Position numbers and translations under genes: made by a program
Notes under the pieces: generated by a model
The model's input: the letters and a program-made list of their open reading frames with translations, nothing else
Database searches by the model: none
Told to the model about the DNA's origin: nothing
Shown: positions 1-10,064 of the stretch, piece by piece
Layout of the letters: each line of letters opens with the position of its first letter
Position numbering within the stretch: the stretch's first letter is position 1
Source: Desulfovibrio sp. X2
GTDB taxonomy: Bacteria > Desulfobacterota > Desulfovibrionia > Desulfovibrionales > Desulfovibrionaceae
NCBI RefSeq assembly: GCF_000422205.1
Contig: NZ_ATHV01000022.1
Location: 124,001-188,000 of the forward strand
Direction of reading: 5' to 3'
Length of the DNA stretch: 64,000 nucleotides

Positions 1-422
1 CCGCCGGCGAAGTTGGTGGCCACGTTGTAGACCGGGTAGTTCGGCGTGCAGACCAGGGCCATGTCGCCCGGGTTGATGAAGGCCAGGGGGAAGTGCGCGA
101 TGCCTTCCTTGGAGCCGATGAGCGTCACGATCTCGCTCTCGGGGTCGAGGCCCACCGTGAAACGTTCCTTGTACCAGTCGGCAACGGCCTGGCGGAACTC
201 GAGCATGCCGATGTAGGACGGATACTGGTGGTTGACCGGCTTCTTGGCGGCTTCGTGCAGCGCCTCGATGATGAAGTCCGGGGTGGGCAGGTCAGGGTCG
301 CCGATGCCCAGGCTGATGATATCCACGCCCCGCGCCTTGACCGCGGCCTTGGCCTTGTCGATGGCGGCGAAAAGGTAGGGCGGCAGGGTGGAAAGCCTGT
401 CGGCGAACGGGAAGTCGGACAT
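1..422 (-). CDS. dapL: LL-diaminopimelate aminotransferase, N-terminal part (runs off the window)
   Basis: This is the N-terminal ~140 residues of a class I/II PLP-dependent aminotransferase; the C-terminus lies before base 1. The N-terminus (MSDFPFADRLSTLPPY), the IISLGIGDPDLPTP segment and the YPSYIGMLEFRQAVADWY segment fit LL-diaminopimelate aminotransferases, which convert tetrahydrodipicolinate directly to LL-diaminopimelate for lysine and peptidoglycan. The catalytic lysine is outside the window, so exact substrate rests on N-terminal resemblance; another class I aminotransferase is possible. The ATG at 422 has a good ribosome binding site (AAGGAGA, 431-437) and a promoter upstream. lysA and lysC in this window belong to the same pathway. 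Confidence 0.85.
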   Translation of the reverse strand, partial: MSDFPFADRLSTLPPYLFAAIDKAKAAVKARGVDIISLGIGDPDLPTPDFIIEALHEAAKKPVNHQYPSYIGMLEFRQAVADWYKERFTVGLDPESEIVTLIGSKEGIAHFPLAFINPGDMALVCTPNYPVYNVATNFAG

Positions 423-462
423 AGAAAAAATCTCCTTTAGCGTGCGCGTGATGGAATGGCCG

Positions 463-491
463 ATGTAAATTGCCGAGCCGCGCTCTGTCAA
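463..491 (-). promoter_or_regulatory. Predicted sigma-70 promoter for dapL
   Basis: On the minus strand a perfect TTGACA (486-491) lies 17 bases from TTACAT (463-468). Transcription would start near 456, giving a short leader that contains the dapL ribosome binding site. Seen by eye only; the -10 box is a weak match. Confidence 0.5.
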
Positions 492-572
492 ACACCGGAT
501 TTGCGCGCGCGGGAAGCATTTTGCTTGCGCGCCGGGAAGCTCGGCGCTAAAGGTCCCCGCTGAGCGCCCGGC

Positions 573-1496
573 ATGAACGACGAAAGACGAAACGGACACG
601 CCCCTTCCGCCCTGCCCCATCACCCATGGGTCGATGCCTATCTGCAGCGCCTGACCGTGGAAAAGGGTCTGGCCGAGAACAGCCTCTCCGCCTATTCGGC
701 CGACATGACGGACTTCCTGGTCTTCCTCGCCGCAGGCGGCGTGGACCTGGACAAGGTCACGCGCGAGACCCTTTTCCTCTATCTCGTGTCCCTTCGGGCG
801 CGCGACCTCAAGAGCCGCACCATCTCCCGGCATCTTTCGGCCCTGCGCGGCTTCTTCGCCTGGGCCACGGACGACGGGCTCCTGCCCGAAAACCCCGCCG
901 AGCTCCTGGAGAACCCCAAGCTTCCCCGCCAGCTTCCCGAGTTCCTGACGCGCGAGGAGGTGGAGCGCATGCTCGCCCTGCCCTCGTTGACGGACAAGCT
1001 CGGTTTTCGCGACAGAACCATGCTGGAACTTCTCTACGCCGCCGGGCTCCGCGTCTCGGAGCTTATCGGGCTCAAGCCCCTGGACTACGACGCCCAGACC
1101 GGCCTCCTGCGCATCTGGGGCAAGGGCGGCAAGGAGCGTCTGGTCCCCATCCACGCCACGGCCCAGGAGTTCCTGGGCGGCTACATCGCCTCCTGGCGCG
1201 GCCTCTTCGGCCCCAAGGACGCCGAGGTCTTCCTCAACCGCTCCGGAAAGAAGCTCACCCGCCAGGGCGTCTGGAAGATCATCAAGCGCTACGCGGCCGA
1301 GGCCGGAATCCGGCGCGAGATTTCGCCTCACACCCTGCGCCACAGCTTCGCCACGCACCTCCTGGAGGGCGGCGCGGACCTGCGCACCGTGCAGATGCTC
1401 CTGGGCCACGCGGACATTAGCGCCACGGAGATCTACACTCACATCCAGTCCGGCAGGCTCAGGGCCGTGCACGAGCGCTTCCACCCCCGGGGATGA
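573..1496 (+). CDS. xerD: Tyrosine recombinase XerD-like (chromosome dimer resolution)
   Basis: A 307-residue tyrosine recombinase, the normal Xer length. The N-terminal SAM-like core-binding domain (about 17-105) is followed by the catalytic domain. Catalytic residues are visible: Arg in AAGLRVSELIGL (about 160), His and Arg in HTLRHSFATHLLEGG (about 253/256), His in LLGHADIS (about 279) and the nucleophile Tyr in ATEIYTHI (about 288). With a partner Xer it resolves chromosome dimers at dif, usually under FtsK control. It is divergent from dapL and not beside any integron or phage gene, so a housekeeping role is likely. XerC versus XerD cannot be decided rigorously by eye; the sequence reads more like XerD. 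Confidence 0.88.
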   Translation: MNDERRNGHAPSALPHHPWVDAYLQRLTVEKGLAENSLSAYSADMTDFLVFLAAGGVDLDKVTRETLFLYLVSLRARDLKSRTISRHLSALRGFFAWATDDGLLPENPAELLENPKLPRQLPEFLTREEVERMLALPSLTDKLGFRDRTMLELLYAAGLRVSELIGLKPLDYDAQTGLLRIWGKGGKERLVPIHATAQEFLGGYIASWRGLFGPKDAEVFLNRSGKKLTRQGVWKIIKRYAAEAGIRREISPHTLRHSFATHLLEGGADLRTVQMLLGHADISATEIYTHIQSGRLRAVHERFHPRG

Positions 1497-1541
1497 CCCC
1501 GGCGGAAGGACGCGGCCTTGCCCCTGAATCCGCGAATCCTT

Positions 1542-1570
1542 TTGAAAAGGCCGGAAAAATCCCCTAGACT
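1542..1570 (+). promoter_or_regulatory. Predicted promoter immediately upstream of the DHH-CBS-nucleotidyltransferase gene
   Basis: TTGAAA (1542-1547) is separated by exactly 17 bases from TAGACT (1565-1570). The ATG at 1578 starts only 7 bases after the -10 box, so the transcript would be leaderless or nearly so. Confidence 0.4.
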
Positions 1571-1577
1571 TCGGATC

Positions 1578-4310
1578 ATGGCCGACACGAGACACCCCTC
1601 CCCTGCGCCCCGCTCCTCCCGCATCCAGGCCGAGACCATCATCACGGGCCACACCGGCGCTGATTTCGACTGCCTGGCGTCGATGATCGCCGCGGCCAAG
1701 CTCTATCCCGGCGCCGCCCTGGTCTTTCCCGGCTCGCAGGAGAAGAACCTGCGCAATTTCTACATCCAGAGCGCCATGTACCTCTTCAATTTCGTGGCCG
1801 CCAAGGATCTGGACCCGTCCGCCGTCAGGCGCCTGGTGGTCGTGGACACGCGCCAGCGCTCGCGCCTGCCGCATGTGGCCCAGTTCCTGGATCTGCCGGG
1901 CCTCGAGGTACACCTCTACGACCACCATCCGGACGCGCCTGACGATCTCGCCGCGTCGCTCGAGGTCTACAAGGAATGGGGCTCGTGCGCGGCCATCCTG
2001 ACGCACGAGATCATGGAGCGCGGCATCGCGCTCGGCCCCGAGGAGGCCACGGTCATCGCGCTCGGCACTTACGAGGACACGGGCAACTTCACCTTCCCCT
2101 CGACCACGCCCCACGACATGCGCGCCGTGGCCTGGCTCCTCGAGCAGGGACTCGAGCTGAACGTCGTCTCGGATTTGCTCTCGCGCGACCTCACGGCCGA
2201 CCAGGTGGCCGTGCTGAACATGCTCCTCAGCTCGGCCGAGATCCTGGACATCAACGGCATCAAGGTGGTCATCACCCAGGCCTCCATGGAGCAGTACGTC
2301 GGCGATTTCGCCGTGCTCGTGCACAAGATGATGGAGATGGAGAGCATCCGCGTGCTCTTCGCCCTGGGCAGGATGCACGACCGCATCACCTTGGTGGCGC
2401 GTTCGCGCACCGCCGAGGTGGACGTGGGCCGCATCTGCGAGTCTCTGGGCGGCGGGGGGCATGCCTATGCCGCCTCGGCCTCCATCAAGGACCGCACCAT
2501 GACCCAGGTGCGCGACGAGCTCTTCGCCCTGCTCTATTCCGAGATCAACCCCGAGCTTCGGGTCAGCAAGTTCATGTCCAAGCCGCCCGTGGTCGTGCGC
2601 CGCGACACCCTGCTCGCCAAGGCCGCGGACGTCATGGCGCGCTATGGGCTGAAGGCCGTGCCCGTGGTGGACGAGACCGGCGCCCTGGTCGGCCTCATCG
2701 AGCACGAGCTGGCGGACAAGGCCGTGAGCCACGGCCTTGGCAAGGTGCAGGTCAAGGAATACATGGGCCGCGAGATCGCCTCCGTGACGCCGGAGACAGA
2801 CCTCTACCGGGCCATGGAGATCATTCTCGGCCAGCGGCAGCGCCTCGTGCCCGTGGTCGAGGGCACGCAGGTCGTCGGCGTGCTCACGCGCACGGACCTC
2901 ATCCACATCCTCATCGAGGAGCCCGCGCGCATTCCCGAGAGCCTGCAGCCGGACCGCAAGCGTGAGCGCAGCGTGAAGACGCTGCTCAACGAGCGACTTC
3001 CTAAAGAAGTACTTGAGATTCTGCACAGGGCCGGTGAAATCGCGGAAGAAATGGGCTTCGACGTGTATGTGGTCGGCGGCTTCGTGCGCGACCTCCTCCT
3101 GACGCGGCCCAACCTGGACGTGGACTTCGTGGTGGAGGGCGACGGCATCGCCTTTGCCGGGCGGCTGGCCGAGGAATACGGCGGCCGGGTCAAGCAGCAC
3201 GACAAGTTCCAGACCGCGGTGGTCATCCTCGAGGACGGCCGCCGCATCGACGTGGCCACGGCCCGTCTCGAATATTACGAATACCCCGCCGCCCTGCCCA
3301 CGGTGCAGCTCTCGTCCATCAAGATGGACCTCTACCGCCGCGACTTCACTGTCAACGCCTTGGCCGTGCGCCTCAACCCCGAATCCTTCGGCCGCCTCGT
3401 GGACTTCTTCGACGCGCAACGGGATCTGAAGGACAAGGTCCTGCGCGTCCTGCACTCCCTGTCCTTTGTCGAGGACCCGACGCGCATCCTGCGCGCCATC
3501 CGCTTCGAGCAGCGCTTCGGCTTCCGCATCGGCGGCCAGACGGAGCGGTTGATCAGAAGCGCCATCCAGATGCAGTTCTTCCAGAAGCTCACGGGGAGCC
3601 GCATCTTCCATGAATTCAAGCTGCTGTGCGACGAGAAGAACGCCCGGCTCTGCCTTGCGCGCATGGAGGAGTTCAAGCTCCTGGGCCAGCTCCAGCCCGG
3701 GCTCGAGCTCACGCCGAAAAAGTCCGCCCTGCTCGAGAAGATCGAGGAAGTCCTCGACTGGTATCGGCTGCTCTACCGCGAGGATGCCTCGCCCGAGCCG
3801 TGGATGATCTACCTGCTCTGCCTGTGCGCGGAGATGGAGGATGGGGCCGCGCACGCGCTCACGGAGCGCCTCGGCTTCTCCAAACGGGAGCAGCGGGAGT
3901 TCCTTTCCCTGCGCACCTCGGTGGCCCAGGCCTTCCACGCCATCTCTCTCTGGGTCGCGCATTCCGGTCCGGTCTCCGAGCTCTGCTTCGCCCTGGAGCC
4001 CCTGCCGCTCGAGGGAGTGCTCTACCTCATGGCCCGCAGCACGCGCGACGAAGTGCGCAAGGGCATCTCGGCCTATCTCGCGCGGCTTCGCGACGTGTCC
4101 ATCGAGATCGGCGGTGCGGACCTGCAGCGCCTCGGCCTGCCGCCGGGGCCTGAGTACGGCCGGATCCTGCGCCTCGTGCGCGCGGCCAGGATAGACGGCC
4201 GCGCGGAACGCCGCGAGGAGCAGCTTGCCCTTGCCCGCCGCATGGTGGAGGAGATCCTGACCGCGAACAGGCCCGCGGATGCGCTGCCTGCACCACGCGA
4301 AGGGGGCTGA
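1578..4310 (+). CDS. DHH phosphoesterase - CBS pair - tRNA nucleotidyltransferase (poly(A) polymerase family) fusion
   Basis: A 910-residue three-part protein. Residues ~18-325 form a DHH/DHHA1 phosphoesterase with GADFDCLAS, a YDHHPD motif and the GGGGHAYAAS loop, so its metal site looks intact. Residues ~328-450 contain two CBS motifs, usually adenosine-nucleotide sensors. From ~495 there is a class II nucleotidyltransferase: VVGGFVRDLLL, the catalytic DVDFVVEGDG Asp pair, RRDFTVNALAV and EDPTRILRAIRFEQRF. This architecture is known in deltaproteobacteria and Aquifex-type tRNA A-adding or CCA-adding enzymes; which nucleotides are added cannot be told here. An in-frame TTG at 1518 has a GGAAGGA upstream, but the 20 extra codons are rare types (cga, aga, agg, cct) and overlap a promoter-like sequence, so ATG 1578 is preferred. 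Confidence 0.9.
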   Translation: MADTRHPSPAPRSSRIQAETIITGHTGADFDCLASMIAAAKLYPGAALVFPGSQEKNLRNFYIQSAMYLFNFVAAKDLDPSAVRRLVVVDTRQRSRLPHVAQFLDLPGLEVHLYDHHPDAPDDLAASLEVYKEWGSCAAILTHEIMERGIALGPEEATVIALGTYEDTGNFTFPSTTPHDMRAVAWLLEQGLELNVVSDLLSRDLTADQVAVLNMLLSSAEILDINGIKVVITQASMEQYVGDFAVLVHKMMEMESIRVLFALGRMHDRITLVARSRTAEVDVGRICESLGGGGHAYAASASIKDRTMTQVRDELFALLYSEINPELRVSKFMSKPPVVVRRDTLLAKAADVMARYGLKAVPVVDETGALVGLIEHELADKAVSHGLGKVQVKEYMGREIASVTPETDLYRAMEIILGQRQRLVPVVEGTQVVGVLTRTDLIHILIEEPARIPESLQPDRKRERSVKTLLNERLPKEVLEILHRAGEIAEEMGFDVYVVGGFVRDLLLTRPNLDVDFVVEGDGIAFAGRLAEEYGGRVKQHDKFQTAVVILEDGRRIDVATARLEYYEYPAALPTVQLSSIKMDLYRRDFTVNALAVRLNPESFGRLVDFFDAQRDLKDKVLRVLHSLSFVEDPTRILRAIRFEQRFGFRIGGQTERLIRSAIQMQFFQKLTGSRIFHEFKLLCDEKNARLCLARMEEFKLLGQLQPGLELTPKKSALLEKIEEVLDWYRLLYREDASPEPWMIYLLCLCAEMEDGAAHALTERLGFSKREQREFLSLRTSVAQAFHAISLWVAHSGPVSELCFALEPLPLEGVLYLMARSTRDEVRKGISAYLARLRDVSIEIGGADLQRLGLPPGPEYGRILRLVRAARIDGRAERREEQLALARRMVEEILTANRPADALPAPREGG

Positions 4311-4370
4311 GGCTTGCCCTGGCGGCCTGCGCCGTGTAATGAAAGAAGCTCGCCGCCGATGGGAGGAAAC

Positions 4371-4829
4371 ATGACCAGAAAGCGGTACGTGGCAGTCATC
4401 GGGGCCGGCGAGGCGACTTCGCAGGCCGAGACTGCCGCCAGGGAGATCGGAAGGCTCCTGGCGATCGAGGGCTTCTGCCTCGTCACCGGCGGGCTCGGAG
4501 GGACCATGCGTGCGGCCTGCGAAGGCGCGCGTTCGGCCGGTGGCCATACCCTCGGGCTGCTGCCCGGTCTCGTGCGGGACCAGGCCAATGAATTCGTTGA
4601 ATTTCCCCTGGTCACGGGGCTCGGTCAGATGCGCAACTTCCTCGTGGTGGCCAACGCCGACGTCGTCATCGCCGTGGACGGCGGATGGGGAACGCTTTCG
4701 GAGTTGGCCCTGGCCAGAAAAACGGGCAAGACGGTCATCGCGCTCGGCCGCTACAGCACCCTCGAGGGAGTGGTGCCCGCGGCGTCCCCGGACGAGGCGG
4801 TCGACCTTGCCAAGAGATACTTCAAGTGA
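4371..4829 (+). CDS. LOG-family-like (TIGR00725 type) Rossmann-fold protein
   Basis: A 152-residue protein with a Rossmann-like N-terminus (VAVIGAGEATSQAE), the TGGLGGTMRAACEGA segment and a GGWGTLSELALA motif. That last motif corresponds to the PGGxGTxxE signature of the LOG/lysine-decarboxylase-like superfamily. It resembles the short TIGR00725 subgroup, whose substrate is not settled; some LOG relatives are nucleoside-monophosphate phosphoribohydrolases. The ATG at 4371 is chosen because GGGAGGA (4361-4367) sits just upstream; longer starts to 4314 would include that site as codons. It lies 7 bases before the HIT gene, suggesting one transcript. Confidence 0.75.
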   Translation: MTRKRYVAVIGAGEATSQAETAAREIGRLLAIEGFCLVTGGLGGTMRAACEGARSAGGHTLGLLPGLVRDQANEFVEFPLVTGLGQMRNFLVVANADVVIAVDGGWGTLSELALARKTGKTVIALGRYSTLEGVVPAASPDEAVDLAKRYFK

Positions 4830-4836
4830 GGACGAC

Positions 4837-5322
4837 GTGAGCAGGCAGGTCCTGTGGGCTCCCTGGCGCCTGGATTACATCCTGGGCCCCAAACCGGATA
4901 CATGCGTCTTCTGCCTCCCCGAGACCACGGAGGAGGACGAGGAACGCCTGGTACTTCATCGCGGAGAATCCGCCTACGTGATCATGAACAAGTTTCCCTA
5001 CAACAACGGACACCTCATGGTCGCGCCCTACCGCCATGTGAGCTGCCTCACGGACCTGACCGAGGACGAAAGCTTCGAGGTCATGTCGCTCGTACGGCGC
5101 TGCGTGGGCGTCCTCAGGAAGGCCTTCAATCCGCACGGCATCAACGCCGGTTTCAACCTCGGCGAGGCAGCCGGGGCGGGCATCGCCGCCCACCTCCATT
5201 TTCAGATCGTCCCCCGCTGGAACGGGGACAACTCATTCATGGCCGTGTTCGGAGAGACGAGCGTCATTCCCGAACATCTCCGCTCAACCTACACCCGGCT
5301 GAGGCCGCTCTTCGTCGGCTGA
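4837..5322 (+). CDS. HIT-superfamily protein, diadenosine-polyphosphate (Ap4A) phosphorylase-like
   Basis: A 161-residue HIT-fold protein starting at GTG. The active-site segment reads HLHFQIVPRW: the third position of the usual His triad is Gln, not His. This HxHxQ pattern is known in Ap4A phosphorylases such as mycobacterial Rv2613c, which cleave with phosphate rather than water. Other features are the N-terminal WAPWRLDYI, a CVFC metal-type motif, NKFPYNNGHLMVAPYRH and the Asn-rich INAGFNLGEAAGAG loop. It probably degrades Ap4A-type stress nucleotides; this function is inferred from the motif. It follows the LOG-like gene by 7 bases and precedes lapA by 17 bases. Confidence 0.82.
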   Translation: MSRQVLWAPWRLDYILGPKPDTCVFCLPETTEEDEERLVLHRGESAYVIMNKFPYNNGHLMVAPYRHVSCLTDLTEDESFEVMSLVRRCVGVLRKAFNPHGINAGFNLGEAAGAGIAAHLHFQIVPRWNGDNSFMAVFGETSVIPEHLRSTYTRLRPLFVG

Positions 5323-5339
5323 ACGGCAAAGGAGTCACC

Positions 5340-5741
5340 ATGCGCTACCTCAAGGTGCTCATCCTGGCGCTTATCTTCGTCGCCTCGATGATCTTCTTCA
5401 TCCAGAACACGCCGATCTTCTCCGAGACCATCCAGCTGCAGCTCGAGATTCTCGGCTACCGCTGGACCTCCGTGGCCATGCCCATCTACCTCGTGGTGCT
5501 GCTCTCCTTCCTGCTGGGCGCGGTGCTGGCCATCCTCTACTTCTTCATCGAGAAGGTCCGCCTGAGCGGCATGCTCCGCTCCGCCACGGCCAAGGTCAAG
5601 AAGCTCGAGGACGAGGTCGCCTCCCTGCGCGCGGCGCAGGAGACGCCCTCCTATTCGTCCTATTCCAACACCTCCTCCGCCTCGTCCGATTCGGTCTCCT
5701 CGACCTACGGCACGACGACGGACGAGGACTCCGCCTCCTAG
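5340..5741 (+). CDS. lapA: LapA-domain inner-membrane protein
   Basis: A 133-residue protein with two transmembrane helices (about 3-21 and 43-68), a short VRLSGMLRSATAKVKKLEDEV coiled segment, and a Ser/Thr-rich low-complexity tail. The QNTPIFSETIQLQLEILG stretch between the helices fits the LapA (DUF1049) fold. In E. coli LapA is co-encoded with LapB, which controls LpxC turnover and lipopolysaccharide assembly, and the same gene pair occurs here. Start ATG 5340 has AAAGGAG (5328-5334) five bases upstream. Confidence 0.82.
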   Translation: MRYLKVLILALIFVASMIFFIQNTPIFSETIQLQLEILGYRWTSVAMPIYLVVLLSFLLGAVLAILYFFIEKVRLSGMLRSATAKVKKLEDEVASLRAAQETPSYSSYSNTSSASSDSVSSTYGTTTDEDSAS

Positions 5742-5765
5742 ACAGGACGCGCGTACGGGAGCTGA

Positions 5766-6887
5766 ATGACCTCCTGGTCATGGCTGAAGGAACTCTTCGG
5801 CGAGACGAATGACGAGGGTGCGGGCCTGCCTTCCGACATGGAAGGATACGCCCCGCCCTCCCGCGACACCCTGGCGGCCATCGGCGAACTGAGCCGGGCG
5901 GTCAAGAACAATCCCGACGCCATCGAGCTCTACCTCGCCCTGGGCAACCTCTACCGGGCCCAGGGCGAGCTCGAGCGCGCGGTGCAGATCCGCACCAATC
6001 TCATCGAGCGCCACGACATCCCGCGCGACATCACCGCCAAGGTGCTCTACGAGCTCGGCCGCGACTACAAGCGGGCCGGTTTTCTCGACCGTGCCCTGAA
6101 CGCCCTGGAAAAGGCGCGTGAACTGGCGGGCAACGAGCCGCCCATCCTGGTGGAGCTTGCCCGGCTCGCGGCCGAGGCCGGGGAGTTCGAGGCCGCGGCC
6201 GACCTCTACGGCAAGATCGGCCACGCCCCTGCCCAGGCTCACTATCTCGTGCGCCAGGCGGTCGAGCTGCTCGGCAAGGAGCAGGCGACGGAGGGGCTGC
6301 GCCTCATCGACAGGGCTCTCGAGGTCCATCCTGGCTCGCCCGAGGCCTGGGTGGAGACCGTCATCCTGGACCTGCAGGCGGGCTTTCCGGAAGGCTCGGA
6401 GCAGCACATCGCCCGGGCGCTGCACGAGGTCGCTCCGGAGCTGCGCTTCCTGGTCCTGGAACTGATGCTCGGCTACCTTTCCCGGGGCACGCCGGGACAC
6501 GAGTCGCCCGAGGCCCGGGCGACGCTCGCCGGGCGCCTGCTCTCCCCGCTCGAGGCCCACGCGCCGGACGTGCTCCTGCAATTCTACGGCGGACTTTTGC
6601 GCCAGGCCCTGGGCGACCACGAGGGCGCCGCGATATGGTTCGAACGAAGCCTTCTGCTCAATCCCGACTTCTGGCCTGCCCGCCTGGAGATGCTGGCGCG
6701 CGCCCTGGCCGAGGAGCCGGTTTCACCCATGCTCTCCGAGCAGCTGCAATATTTCGTCGCCCGCGCCCGCGAGGTGAAGCGGTTCATGTGCCGCGCCTGC
6801 GGGCTCAAGCGCGAGCGCGTCTTCTACCTGTGCCCCCGCTGCCAGAGCTGGCATTCCATCGGCTACCGCATGCGGCTTACGGAGTGA
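5766..6887 (+). CDS. lapB: LapB/YciM-like TPR protein with C-terminal rubredoxin-type zinc domain
   Basis: A 373-residue TPR protein. The first repeats (IELYLALGNLYRAQGELERAVQIRTNLIER and onward) align with the E. coli LapB pattern, including LYELGRDYKRAGFLDRA. The last ~35 residues form a rubredoxin-like metal knuckle, FMCRACGL...YLCPRCQSWHS, the LapB hallmark. LapB works with FtsH to control LpxC and so lipopolysaccharide synthesis. Unlike E. coli LapB there is no hydrophobic N-terminal helix: the protein begins MTSWSWLKELFGE and continues polar. Membrane attachment may rely on LapA encoded directly upstream, which is an inference. The stop is 13 bases before the mutS ATG. Confidence 0.85.
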   Translation: MTSWSWLKELFGETNDEGAGLPSDMEGYAPPSRDTLAAIGELSRAVKNNPDAIELYLALGNLYRAQGELERAVQIRTNLIERHDIPRDITAKVLYELGRDYKRAGFLDRALNALEKARELAGNEPPILVELARLAAEAGEFEAAADLYGKIGHAPAQAHYLVRQAVELLGKEQATEGLRLIDRALEVHPGSPEAWVETVILDLQAGFPEGSEQHIARALHEVAPELRFLVLELMLGYLSRGTPGHESPEARATLAGRLLSPLEAHAPDVLLQFYGGLLRQALGDHEGAAIWFERSLLLNPDFWPARLEMLARALAEEPVSPMLSEQLQYFVARAREVKRFMCRACGLKRERVFYLCPRCQSWHSIGYRMRLTE

Positions 6888-6900
6888 GGTGACCGGAAGA

Positions 6901-9557
<2,657 letters not shown>

Positions 9558-9561
<4 letters not shown>

Positions 9562-10064
9562 GAATCGCCCGACACCGTCCCCCCCTGCCCGCCCGCATTC
9601 TCTCCTCCCGGGCCCTCCTTCGGGCGTTCTGCCTCGCGGTCGTGTTCGCCCTGGCGCTCTGCGGCTGCGGCAAGAAGGGCCCCCCAAAGCCGCAGTTCGG
9701 AGAGGACTCCTTCTCCCTCACGAATGCGGACGGAGGCGTCTTGGGCAACTGCATCGTGGCCAGCGCGATCATACGCGGCAACGCGGACATGCTCGGCTCG
9801 CTCAGCCTCGAGATCGAGGACATGACCGTGGAATGCGACACCTGTCCCTTCAATCCGCAGTTCCGCGTGGACTACCGACTGGACGACCCGCGCGTGCGCA
9901 TCACGGGCGACAAGGTCCAGGTCAATTATTGTGATATTTCCGGAGGAAAGGCCTATCGCTTCCGCCTCGTGGGCCACAACCGTATTCTGGCCATGCCTCC
10001 GGTGATGTGCCCGGTTCTCCCACAGCCCAACAACCCCCGCACCCAGCAGGAGCAGCAGCAATGA
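9558..10064 (+). CDS. LptM/YifL-like lipoprotein with an additional ~120-residue domain
   Basis: A 168-residue predicted lipoprotein starting at GTG, overlapping the mutS stop by four bases. A basic N-terminus and hydrophobic stretch end in LCGC, giving a lipidated Cys37. The CGKKGPPKPQ that follows matches the start of LptM (YifL; E. coli CGLKGPLYFP), a small lipoprotein helping LptD disulfide maturation, often encoded beside lysA/dapF as here. LptM is normally under 70 residues; this protein continues with an unrecognised domain bearing a VECDTCPF motif, further Cys, and a Pro/Gln-rich tail. It overlaps the lysA start (ATGA). Confidence 0.65.

Noticed and set aside
573-1496. Tyrosine recombinase as sign of a mobile element or integron
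   Set aside because: It has XerD length and motifs, housekeeping neighbours, and no att repeats, tRNA or phage genes beside it.
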